Below, one piece after another: positions 53,203 through 61,029 of a stretch of DNA of 64,000 nucleotides. A program made the translations under genes and the position numbers. How positions within the stretch are numbered: position 1 is the stretch's first letter; the number at the start of each line of letters is the position of its first letter. Origin of the DNA: Herpetosiphon giganteus (GTDB lineage: Bacteria > Chloroflexota > Chloroflexia > Chloroflexales > Herpetosiphonaceae); NCBI RefSeq assembly GCF_016907925.1, contig NZ_JAFBCZ010000004.1, positions 186,001 to 250,000 on the forward strand, read 5' to 3'. The notes under the pieces were generated by a model. That model was not told where the DNA came from, made no database searches, and was given only the letters and a program-made list of their open reading frames with translations.

Positions 53203-53585
53203 ACTTTGCCCAGCACTTCCTTGATAATTTGCTCCAAGCGATCAAGCGAGAACGGCTTGGTCAAGAAGTAATCTACGCCAGCGGTACGGGCGGTGCGCTC
53301 GACTTCTGGGGTAGCATAAGCAGTAATAATAATCACCTTCGTATCGGCATAATCTTGCTTGACCACTTGGGTGAGTTGGGTGCCGGTCATGCCAGGCATG
53401 TTATGGTCGGTGATCAACAAAGGGCATGAGCGTTCGGTCAGCACCCCTAACGCATCTTGCGCGCTGTTGACCGTGACGATATCGTAACCGCCGGTCAAGT
53501 CGCGCATAATCCGATGCAAAATGATCAAGATATCAGGTTCGTCCTCAACCAAAATAATAGCAGGGTTGCGAACAGCATTTGTCAT
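53199..53585 (-). CDS. Single-domain response regulator (CheY-like)
   Basis: Stand-alone receiver domain of 128 residues. Acidic pair ED in LVEDEPD, phospho-acceptor Asp in LLITDHNMPG, Thr/Ser in IIITAYA and Lys in LTKPFSLDRL are all present, so it should be phosphorylatable. No output domain. GGAGG lies five bases before the ATG. No kinase gene is adjacent. It overlaps the FAD oxidoreductase start by four bases, an unusual pairing. Confidence 0.93.
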   Translation of the reverse strand: MTNAVRNPAIILVEDEPDILIILHRIMRDLTGGYDIVTVNSAQDALGVLTERSCPLLITDHNMPGMTGTQLTQVVKQDYADTKVIIITAYATPEVERTARTAGVDYFLTKPFSLDRLEQIIKEVLGKV

Positions 53586-53710
53586 TGTCGCCTCCACAAA
53601 GGTACCTCTAAGCGAGCGTCATTAACCCATTTCGGGTGCAAACGTGTAGCCATAAAAACAGATGCAGTATAACGGATAGCGCCATCTTAGGCAATGCACG
53701 CTAGCAGTAC

Positions 53711-54079
53711 TTAGCCTGCACTCTGAGGCCGCACAAGGGTAGCAATGAGGTTGGGTAGATCACTACTAAATTTCGAGTTAGCCACCACCCGATCACAACC
53801 AGCGGCCCGCGCAGCTTTTTGGCGCTCAACATCAACGTGTGAACCAAAGGCCAGCACTGGCAATTGCGGGTCAAGCGCTTTGGCGGCCTGCACCAAGGCG
53901 CTTGTCGCTTCGCTCTCGCTGCGCAAATCAACAATCAACAAGCCCAGATCGGCGGCTAAAGCTTGTTGGGCAGCGGCTAAACTATCGGCCACAATTGCTT
54001 GATAGCCGAGCTGTTGCAGCACATCGCGCACGCGAATCCCAAACATCAAATCTGGCACATAGGCCACAATTGTTTGCAT
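53711..54079 (-). CDS. Degenerate receiver-like protein
   Basis: Protein of 122 residues with a receiver-type alternation of strands and helices: IVAYVPDLMFGIRVRDVLQQLGY, LGLLIVDLRSES (Asp at the phospho-acceptor strand) and VLAFGSHVD. The N-terminal acidic pair is missing (AYVPD) and the usual KP motif is replaced by VVANSKFSS. It is therefore likely a pseudo-receiver that is not classically phosphorylated. It lies 12 bases after the small membrane-protein gene, likely in the same transcript. Confidence 0.75.
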   Translation of the reverse strand: MQTIVAYVPDLMFGIRVRDVLQQLGYQAIVADSLAAAQQALAADLGLLIVDLRSESEATSALVQAAKALDPQLPVLAFGSHVDVERQKAARAAGCDRVVANSKFSSDLPNLIATLVRPQSAG

Positions 54080-54091
54080 AGCTAAAAATCC

Positions 54092-54490
54092 TTATTCTAG
54101 CGAGCTTTTTTGCAAGGTGCGTTTGGCAATATAGTTTGCCATCAAGGCCGCCCCGATGGTTGCCACACATTGGGTAATTAGCATCGCCAAGCTATAGTTA
54201 TTTTGCTCCAATGGGGTATCGAACAACATCAGCAAGCCCCAACCACCAACTAATGCCCCAGCCGGGGTTGGGTTCTCCAGCGATAAACGGCCTGCAACCC
54301 CACCACCAATCATGGTCATTAATGCGGGCAAGATCAACGCCACAACAATGTGCAGCGGATTGGTCAATTGAATATCGTTGGGCGTATCAATCCTGAGAGC
54401 TGCATACCCAAGTGGCACGATTAACATCGTCAGAAAATAATCGAGCATCCAACCAGCAGCGCTAGCCCAAATCATGCGAAATGTCCGCAT
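54092..54490 (-). CDS. Small integral membrane protein, 132 residues
   Basis: Not assigned to a named family. Four hydrophobic segments are visible (about residues 8-32, 45-62, 75-90 and 98-116), with the Gly-rich MIGGGVAGRL and GALVGGWGLLML in the middle. The TTG three codons upstream is an alternative start, but spacing from GAGG favours the ATG at 54490. It lies directly upstream of the pseudo-receiver gene. Function unknown. Confidence 0.65.
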   Translation of the reverse strand: MRTFRMIWASAAGWMLDYFLTMLIVPLGYAALRIDTPNDIQLTNPLHIVVALILPALMTMIGGGVAGRLSLENPTPAGALVGGWGLLMLFDTPLEQNNYSLAMLITQCVATIGAALMANYIAKRTLQKSSLE

Positions 54491-54577
54491 GGCATCCAAT
54501 CCTCACAGCATAAAATCCACTAGCTATCAAACGTCGCTACGGTTTAATAGCTTGCACTAAGTATACGCTTAAATGCC

Positions 54578-54608
54578 AACAGGGACGAGCCAAAAGCTCA
54601 TCCCTGTT
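54578..54608 (-). terminator. Hairpin after the S1-repeat gene
   Basis: AACAGGGACGAGC at 54578-54590 pairs with GCTCATCCCTGTT at 54596-54608 with one G-U type pair on the minus-strand RNA. It lies 20 bases downstream of the S1 gene stop. There is no strong T-run, so termination is probable but not certain. Confidence 0.6.
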
Positions 54609-54628
54609 GATTTAAGCAGCAGAACGAA

Positions 54629-56170
54629 TTAGTCTTCTTGTGAATCGCGCAAGGTGCGGCGAATTGCATCGCGGCGAGCACGTGATTCACGGTTTTCGAA
54701 GCCGTCTTCTTCTTGTTCTTCAGGCTTTTCGTAGCGGCGGCGAGCTGAGCGACGATCGTCGTGGCCCGAACCAAACTTCGACAACAAGTCGTCGAGGGTT
54801 GCGTTACCACCAAAATCTTCTTCTTCAGTGACACCAACGCTATAAATTTCTGGTTCGCGGGCTGGGCGATCGCGGCGTTCGTTGCGGCGGCCACCACCAG
54901 CATTGCCGCCAGCGTTACCACCAGCATTGCCACCACCACGACGGTCTTCACGCGCAGCTGGGTTGGTCCAGTCGCGATCCAAGCGTGATGAGCCACTGGT
55001 TGAGATTGGGGTGGTTGGGGCTTCTTCAACCCGCATGGTTAAGCTGATCCGTTTTGAATCGGGATCGACTTCCAAGACGCGAACCTTGACCGGATCGCCA
55101 ACTTTAACCACATCGTCAACTTTGCCAACCCGACCTTCGGAAAGCTCTGAGATGTGGACCAAACCATCGCGGCCAACACCAAGGTCAACGAATGCGCCGA
55201 AAGGAGCAATCCCGCTGACTTTGCCATCAAGCACGGTACCTGGGGCGATCACATCCAAGTTTACTTCGCGGCGGCGTGGGGTTTTTGGCCGTTCTTGGAA
55301 ATCTTCCTTGGCGCGGCGCAAGCTCAAGCTAATGCGTTGAGCGCCAGTGTCCACTTCCAACACGCGGAAGGTGTAGCTTTGGCCAACGGTGACTGCATCT
55401 TCGGCTTTTTCCACGCGGCTTTCTGAAAGCTCTGAGATATGGACCAAACCGTCTTTGCCAACACCGATGTCAACGAACACGCCGAATGGCGCGATGCCAT
55501 TAACCGTGCCATCAACCAAATCGCCTGGCTTCAATTCGCCCAATTTGTCGTTGTTGACTTCTGGGCGCTTGGGAGCGCGGCGGCGGCCTTCTGAACGAGG
55601 CGAGCGCATTGTCAAGCTAATGCGGCGAGCATCAGGATCAACACTCTTGACCCGAACTTTGACCATATCACCAATTTGTACAACATCGGTTGGCGATTCG
55701 ATGCGTTGGTCACTCATTTCTGAGATGTGAACCAAACCATCGCGGCCAACGCCGATGTCAACAAACACGCCATACAAAGCGGTGCTGGTGACGCGGCCTT
55801 CAAGTTCCATGCCAGCGTGCAAATCGGCCAAACGACGTGGCGTGGTGCCATCTTCGTCGCCGCTTGGTTCAAAGGTTGCGCCAGCTTCGTCGGTGGTTTC
55901 TTGCGTCGTTGCTTCAGTAGCAGCTTCAGTAGCTACTTCGCTCGTTTCGTCGCCACCACCTAAGCCAACCCGCTCTTTGACATCAGCCAAGACTTCGCTT
56001 GCTTTTTCGCGCGCTTCAGCCAATGCTTCGCCAAGATCTTCCTTCACTTCAGCCAGTTCTTCCTTCACTTCGGCGACTACTTCGCGAGCCTTGTCGGCCA
56101 GCTTTTGCAATACGCCCTCTTTTTCCTCTTCGCCGTTAGTTGCGCTGACATTTTGCGCTTCGTCCGTCAT
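54629..56170 (-). CDS. Protein with three S1 RNA-binding domains (ribosomal protein S1-like)
   Basis: RNA-binding protein of 513 residues. Residues 15-70 are a highly charged helix of coiled-coil type with repeated VKEEL/AEVKEDL-like segments. An acidic Thr/Glu linker follows. Three S1 domains lie at about 120-190, 214-286 and 309-380; each has the FVDIGVGRDGLVHISE-type strand and ends in RISLTMR or RISLSLR. The tail has a GGGNAGGNAGG stretch (about 407-425) and a long charged Arg/Glu region. It probably assists translation initiation or RNA metabolism as the S1 equivalent. GGAGG precedes ATG 56170; five upstream codons in the frame are excluded. Confidence 0.92.
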   Translation of the reverse strand: MTDEAQNVSATNGEEEKEGVLQKLADKAREVVAEVKEELAEVKEDLGEALAEAREKASEVLADVKERVGLGGGDETSEVATEAATEATTQETTDEAGATFEPSGDEDGTTPRRLADLHAGMELEGRVTSTALYGVFVDIGVGRDGLVHISEMSDQRIESPTDVVQIGDMVKVRVKSVDPDARRISLTMRSPRSEGRRRAPKRPEVNNDKLGELKPGDLVDGTVNGIAPFGVFVDIGVGKDGLVHISELSESRVEKAEDAVTVGQSYTFRVLEVDTGAQRISLSLRRAKEDFQERPKTPRRREVNLDVIAPGTVLDGKVSGIAPFGAFVDLGVGRDGLVHISELSEGRVGKVDDVVKVGDPVKVRVLEVDPDSKRISLTMRVEEAPTTPISTSGSSRLDRDWTNPAAREDRRGGGNAGGNAGGNAGGGRRNERRDRPAREPEIYSVGVTEEEDFGGNATLDDLLSKFGSGHDDRRSARRRYEKPEEQEEDGFENRESRARRDAIRRTLRDSQED

Positions 56171-56374
56171 TCGAGCAGCCTCCATAGCAGATCATTGCGT
56201 TTCCAACCCAATACCGCATTCGCGATCTAGATATTGCCATGTTGGGTGGCATACCAATTCCTAGACCGTGCCATCAAATCCAACTCATGGTGCTTCAGCT
56301 CAATGCTTGTGGGGAAACGCTACATTCACAAGCATCAGAGCAAAGACCAAAATGTATCGGCGAGCTACACAGAT

Positions 56375-58443
56375 TTAGATTTTAATCTGTGATAATTCTT
56401 GGTGTGAGCGTACCAATTCGGCAAGGCCAACACTCAGTTCTTCCAGTTGATAATACGAGCCATTCAAGCGATCAGCCAATTCTTTGGCCAAGCCGCGATA
56501 GAAATTTGGCAATTCAGTATCAATCACCACCGTCGGAATCTGTTGGCTGGCGATAAATTCGGCCAGTTGGTAGGCTTCTTGTTGTGGTGGCTGGCCAGTC
56601 ATCGAGACATTGGCATGACCATCAGTCAACAACACCATCAAGGGTAAAATTTCGCGATCACGCAATTTGGCGCGGGCAAGCAATTCAAAGCCTGCCATCA
56701 TGCCACGGCTCAACGGGGTTTTGCCCCCGGTTGGCATGGTGCGCAAACGTTGTTGCGCCATTTCCACGCTGTTAGTCAACGGCAAAAGCACCGTCGCCCG
56801 ATCGCGGGCAAAACTCACCAATCCAACCAAGTCGCGCCGTTGATAGGCATCGCGCAGCAGCGAAAGTACCGCAGCTTTGGTTGCTTGCATCCGCGTTTCT
56901 GCTGCCATCGACCAGCTTGCATCGACTACAAAACACACTGCGTTGCGCGTCCGCCGAACGCGGACTTTTTCGCGTAAATCGCTACGATGCAACACCACCG
57001 CCCGTTTGATATGCGGCTGGCGGCGTTGACGCTGAAATGGTGCTGCCGCCCGCAAGGTTGCATCAAAGGCCACATCGGTTAATTGGCCGCGTGGCACGCG
57101 ACTGGTAATATAGCGACCTTGCTTGCGCTCAGTTCTGGTGCGCGTGCGGCGACCACCGGCCTTGCGGCGCATCGAGTCTGCTTGGCTTTCCAAACGCTTG
57201 GGGCGATATTCTTGGGCAATGTTGAAAACTTTGCCATCGCCTTTTTCTGCTTGGCTACTGCTTTGGGGTGGCGAGCCTTTCGGAGCCCCAGTCGGTGGTT
57301 CTTCATCGCCCGCTTCTTCGCTATCGCTGGACGCTTCCTCCGACGGGGCTAAGCTTTTTTTAGCTCGTCTTGCCCCGCAGTTTCTTCATTGCCGCGTTGG
57401 CGCTCTTGGGCTGCTTTGTTCAGCACATCGCTAAGCTGCTGCTCATCGAGCCGAACTTCGGCAAATGGTTGGCGACGCATACGGTGCGGTAACGCCAATT
57501 GGGCTGCAACCCGAATATCTTCGAGCGAAATCGTGGTGCGGCCTTCAAGCGCAGCGTGGGTACGAGCAGTTTCCAGAATTGCCAAGTCTGCGCGGTGACC
57601 ATCAACGCCCAATTCGAGCGAGAGCATCGCCACCGCCGCCATATCTTGCTCAGAAATTTGCACTTGGGGCAAGAGTTTTTTGGCAGCAGCAATTTCTTCA
57701 GTCAAAGTGTGCTCGTTGCTGCTCCAGCGTTGCACAAATTGCTCAGGGTCTGCATCGTATTCCATCCGGCGTTGAATTACGTCAACCCGTTCGCGCACAT
57801 TTTTCAGGCCACCAATTTCCACTACCAAGCCAAAGCGATCCAGCAATTGAGGCCGAAGTTCGCCTTCTTCTGGGTTCATGGTGCCAACCAAAATGAAGCG
57901 CGCTGGGTGCGAAACTGAAATGCCTTCGCGTTCGACCGTGTTAATGCCCATTGCCGCAGCATCAAGCAAAATATCAACCAAGTGATCATCCAAAAGATTC
58001 ACTTCATCGACATAGAGCAAACCACGATTAACTTGGGCCAACAGGCCTGGCTCAAAGCGACGCTGACCTTCGACCAAGGCATGTTCGAGGTCAAGCGAGC
58101 CAACCAAGCGATCTTCTGAGGCGCTAACAGGCAATTCGACCAAGCGGGTTGGGCGTTGAGCCAATGGCAAATCTTCGCCAGCTTGCAAACGACTACGACA
58201 TGAACTACACATCCGATCAAGCTGATCTGGTGGGCAGCTATAAGGGCAATCCGCCACAACCGTGATTAATGGCAGCAAATGTGCCAAGGCCCGAACAGCC
58301 GTCGATTTGGCAGTGCCTTTTTCGCCACGAATCAACACGCCGCCAATTCGCGGATTAACTGCATTCAGCACCAGTGCTTGTTTCAAGCGAGGCTGACCAA
58401 CAAGCGCACTAAATGGGTAGGTTGGTCGAATATATGGTTGCAT
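56375..58443 (-). CDS. chlD: Metal-chelatase ChlI-ChlD protein made by predicted -1 ribosomal frameshift
   Basis: Predicted full-length product of 689 residues: 363 codons from ATG 58443 to the A-run at 57361-57355, then a -1 shift and 326 codons to the stop at 56377-56375. The N-terminal AAA+ domain has Walker A GEKGTAKS (40-47) and Walker B LLYVDEVN. The linker after the shift is Glu/Ser/Pro-rich (EEASSDSEEAGDEEPP), as in chelatase D subunits. The C-terminal VWA domain has the metal-site motif DASWS (Asp508) and LLTDGHAN (Asp608). It is the medium subunit of a Mg- or, more likely, cobalt-chelatase working with a CobN-type large subunit not in this window. The only other explanation is an indel in the A-run. 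Confidence 0.82.
57349..57361 (-). promoter_or_regulatory. Predicted -1 frameshift site
   Basis: On the minus strand seven A residues (57361-57355) are read in the zero frame as the last A of CTA, then AAA, AAA, followed by GCT and the stop TAG at 57351-57349. A AAA AAA is a slippery heptamer allowing both tRNAs to re-pair one base back. In the -1 frame there is no stop for 326 codons. CGGGGC just upstream and GCCCCG just downstream are complementary and could form a stem around the site; no classic Shine-Dalgarno stimulator is evident. Confidence 0.75.
57349..58443 (-). CDS. chlI: ChlI-type AAA+ chelatase small subunit (zero-frame product of the same gene)
   Basis: ATPase of 364 residues made when no frameshift occurs; it ends DELKKA just past the A-run. 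AAA+ features: GEKGTAKSTAVRAL (Walker A), a cysteine-rich insertion CPYSCPPDQLDRMCSSC typical of this chelatase branch, VDEVNLLDDHLVDILLDAAA (Walker B and helix), and LVGTMNPEEGELRPQLLDRFGL (sensor and arginine finger region). It would form hexamers that power metal insertion together with the longer product. ATG has a weak ribosome site. The leader 58444-58728 is long and structured. Confidence 0.9.
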   Translation of the reverse strand: MQPYIRPTYPFSALVGQPRLKQALVLNAVNPRIGGVLIRGEKGTAKSTAVRALAHLLPLITVVADCPYSCPPDQLDRMCSSCRSRLQAGEDLPLAQRPTRLVELPVSASEDRLVGSLDLEHALVEGQRRFEPGLLAQVNRGLLYVDEVNLLDDHLVDILLDAAAMGINTVEREGISVSHPARFILVGTMNPEEGELRPQLLDRFGLVVEIGGLKNVRERVDVIQRRMEYDADPEQFVQRWSSNEHTLTEEIAAAKKLLPQVQISEQDMAAVAMLSLELGVDGHRADLAILETARTHAALEGRTTISLEDIRVAAQLALPHRMRRQPFAEVRLDEQQLSDVLNKAAQERQRGNEETAGQDELKKA

Positions 58444-58728
58444 AGTCGTCTTTCGTTACCACAAGCGGTTACACAAAAATAAGCCCGCATCACAGGGCTG
58501 CCAATTGGAGGATTCCAAATAGTGAGGGAATGTGTTTAAGCTTTTGAGGCAGAGGATGAATCCCGTCAATGTTCACGATCCCAACGCATGTCCCTACTGT
58601 CTGGCCCTTCCAGACACCGCACGCGCCATTATCGCACACACCTGTGCCTGAGTCAACTGCTTGAAGCCCGTTTTTAGGGCCAATTTGGCGCTTTTTTTAA
58701 CCAATTTTGGCCCTTGCAGTTTATGCAA
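58444..58728 (-). other. Structured leader or gap upstream of chlI/chlD
   Basis: The 285 bases between the DUF1028 and chelatase genes contain no gene. Read on the minus strand there is an imperfect stem GGGCCAAAATTGG / CCAAATTGGCCC (58714-58678), a stem TGTCTGG / CCAGACA (near 58616-58598), and AGCCC / GGGCT followed by TATTTTTG (58500-58470), which looks like a weak terminator or attenuator 30-60 bases before the ATG. The cobalamin riboswitch core was looked for and not found. Confidence 0.45.
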
Positions 58729-59586
58729 TCAGCGCACAAAGTGCTTACGCAAATAATTCAATACCTGCCGATCGATATGCGTAGCGCTGACCAAGCGTTC
58801 TTCGAGGTTTTCAACCCCGCCATAGGCTTGTAACGCTGCGTGCGTTGCAGCATCATAATCGCCAGAAAGTTCGCCCTGATAATAGCCAAATTGCTGCAAC
58901 ATGGTCTGAATCTCCAGCGCCAACGCTGCATCAATTGGCAATAAATCTTCGGGCTTGGGCGGCGTAAGATAAAAACGATGCAAACCAAGCAAACGCCCAA
59001 GCTCAGGCACTGGGTTGTGATGATCGTCAACTCGTAGATCAATATAGCGATCGAGCACCCCGCCATATGCGCCACACTTGCGCGCCACATACAACGCCGC
59101 CGATTGCCGCCCACGCTGATCGCCGCCAGCTTGATCGCCAGCTAAAAGCGCCGCCAACAAGCGTTCAGCCAATTCGCCGTGGGTTTGCTCGAAGGCGGTC
59201 GCCATCGCCTCGACCACATCGGCTCCAGTTAAGATGTTACCTTGGGCCGCATAACCTGCGCCGGTTCGGCCACCAGCCCAGCCATGGCAAGCGTTGCCAG
59301 TCCAGGTTGCAGCATTGCCCTGAAAATCAACCACGCCAACTTGGCGTTGCTCACGGCCCTCATCAGCAGCCAACAATTGATCAAGCGTCGCTTGCGCCGA
59401 TTGGCCTTGAGCCAACAACGCCAAGCCATTCGGGCCAAAACTCATGTTGGCATACGATTGAGTCGCAATCGCGCCAGCCTCGGCCTGCGCCCAACTTACC
59501 ACCGAGCCAACCGCCAAAAATTTAGAAGCGACCGCCACCCCGAGATCGCCAGTGGTTTGGTCGTAGCCAACAATTGAAAATGTCAT
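58729..59586 (-). CDS. DUF1028 protein with C-terminal peptidoglycan-binding-like domain
   Basis: Protein of 285 residues. The DUF1028 part (about 1-205) is an Ntn-hydrolase-like domain: MTFSIVGYDQTTGDLGVAVASKFLAVG at the start, AGAIATQSYANMSFGP, GNACHGWAGG and LYVARKCGAYGG. The C-terminal 80 residues (LALEIQTMLQQFGYYQGELSGDYD) resemble a peptidoglycan-binding repeat. No signal peptide is evident. Function unknown; hydrolysis is implied by the fold. ATG at 59586 is preferred over a start five codons upstream. Confidence 0.86.
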   Translation of the reverse strand: MTFSIVGYDQTTGDLGVAVASKFLAVGSVVSWAQAEAGAIATQSYANMSFGPNGLALLAQGQSAQATLDQLLAADEGREQRQVGVVDFQGNAATWTGNACHGWAGGRTGAGYAAQGNILTGADVVEAMATAFEQTHGELAERLLAALLAGDQAGGDQRGRQSAALYVARKCGAYGGVLDRYIDLRVDDHHNPVPELGRLLGLHRFYLTPPKPEDLLPIDAALALEIQTMLQQFGYYQGELSGDYDAATHAALQAYGGVENLEERLVSATHIDRQVLNYLRKHFVR

Positions 59587-59698
59587 TGCAGCCTGCCTCA
59601 AAACTATCGATAGCGCAACCAGCCAATCACGATTAAAATGATGCAGCTATTCTACCAAAATCACACGTGCGTCGGTTGGCGCACAGTATAAGGATGTT

Positions 59699-60799
59699 AT
59701 GCCTATGAATGCTTGGTTGTTGCCAGTGCCCTTCGATAGCGAACGCGATGATTGGGGGGCTACGTTGTTGGCCGAATGGGGAGCAAGCGTCGTCACGCCT
59801 GGCCAACATGCCTTGGTGATCGGCGCTGGCACTGGCCGCATTGGCTTAGCGCTTGCTCGGGCAGGCGCGCATGTGAGCTTTGCCGATGATTCGATTGTGG
59901 CCTTGGCCGCTGCCCGCCAAAGCTTCGCCCAAGCCAAATTACCAGCCCAATTCTTTAGCACCACCGATTTAAAGCCCAGCAAACCATTCGATCTGGTGTT
60001 GATTAACATTTTGTGGTGGAGCGATAACCAGCGTGGTGCAGAACTGATTAATTTGGCGGCTCAACACACCAACGCTGGCGGAATTGTGGCCATCGGCGGC
60101 GGCAAGCAAGCTGGTTTAAGCGGAGCCACAACGCTTTTAGAAAGTATTGTTGGGCCAAGCGTCAAAACCTTGTATAAAAAAGGCCATCATGTGGTGATGG
60201 CGTTTCGTAGCCTGAATTGGCAAGCGCAACCAAGCCAAGCAAGCCAACACACCCTTACGCATGGCGACAATGAACTCACCATTGAAGCAACAGCAGGCGT
60301 GTTTGCCCAAGGCCAGCTTGATCCTGCCAGCGCCATGTTGCTCGATGCAGTCCACGTTCAGCCCAATCAACGGGTACTTGATCTTGGTTGTGGTGCAGGC
60401 ATTTTGGGAATGTTTCTGCAACGGCGCGAAGCAACGCTTGATTTAACCTATATCGATAGTACCATGGTAGCAATCGAAGCAACCAAACGCAATCTACAAA
60501 CCAACCAATTAGCTGGCCGGGTGCTAGCCTCTGATGGCACGCAGGCAATCAGTGATGAGCAATTTGATTTGGTGGTGTCGAATCCACCGTTTCACGTTGG
60601 GCGGGTGCAAAGCCCGCAATTGGCCGAAAATCTCTTGAAACAGGCCGCCCAAGTGCTTGCTCCAAACGGCCAATTGGTGATTGTAGCCAATCGTTTTTTA
60701 CGCTATGAGCCATTGCTCGAAGCTGCTTTGGGCAACGTTCGTGAGCTAGCTGGCGATCAACGCTACAAAGTGTTGCTTGCTGAGCGCAAAATCGGCTAA
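59699..60799 (+). CDS. RsmC/RlmG-like rRNA guanine-N2 methyltransferase
   Basis: Methyltransferase of 366 residues with two tandem Rossmann domains, as in RsmC and RlmG. The N-terminal domain keeps a SAM-loop-like VIGAGTGRIGLALA but has NILWW where the catalytic NPPF would be, so it is non-catalytic. The C-terminal domain has VLDLGCGAGILGMFL (motif I) and VVSNPPFHVG (catalytic motif IV). It is probably involved in m2G modification of 16S or 23S rRNA. AAGGA precedes the ATG; a second ATG two codons later is possible. Confidence 0.88.
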   Translation: MPMNAWLLPVPFDSERDDWGATLLAEWGASVVTPGQHALVIGAGTGRIGLALARAGAHVSFADDSIVALAAARQSFAQAKLPAQFFSTTDLKPSKPFDLVLINILWWSDNQRGAELINLAAQHTNAGGIVAIGGGKQAGLSGATTLLESIVGPSVKTLYKKGHHVVMAFRSLNWQAQPSQASQHTLTHGDNELTIEATAGVFAQGQLDPASAMLLDAVHVQPNQRVLDLGCGAGILGMFLQRREATLDLTYIDSTMVAIEATKRNLQTNQLAGRVLASDGTQAISDEQFDLVVSNPPFHVGRVQSPQLAENLLKQAAQVLAPNGQLVIVANRFLRYEPLLEAALGNVRELAGDQRYKVLLAERKIG

Positions 60800-60870
60800 A
60801 TTACTTGCAACTCTGGCGCATGAGCCACGTAGTAGATGCTGTGAGTGCTACTACCTCACAGGAGGCTGTT

Positions 60871-61029
60871 ATGAGTAGAACATTAGGCGAGCTCGCTATT
60901 GCTATCGTTGTCCTCGTCTTATGCTACCGTTTAGGGCTTGAACTAGCTCCCATGATTATGGATTGGTGGCGTGGGTTACGCTCCGCTGGCCAAGATGATA
61001 TTGAAAGGAATGACCATGAGCAACGCTAG
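60871..61029 (+). CDS. Small single-span membrane protein, 52 residues
   Basis: Short protein with one membrane helix (LAIAIVVLVLCYRLGLEL) and a charged C-terminal tail. GGAGG lies five bases before ATG 60871. Its 3' end overlaps the SPFH gene by 14 bases in another frame, so the two are probably translated together. It may act as a partner or adaptor of the SPFH protein. Family not recognised. Confidence 0.65.
   Translation: MSRTLGELAIAIVVLVLCYRLGLELAPMIMDWWRGLRSAGQDDIERNDHEQR

Noticed and set aside
56375-57193. VWA protein as an independent gene starting at TTG 57193
   Set aside because: No ribosome site, and the open frame continues upstream through a chelatase-type acidic linker to the slippery run.
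57079-57306. Minus-strand open frame between the ChlI and VWA parts
   Set aside because: It is in the third frame; the -1 frame with acidic linker joins the two domains in register and has normal codon use.
58444-58728. Cobalamin riboswitch upstream of the chelatase gene
   Set aside because: The conserved B12-box and core sequences could not be found on the minus strand.
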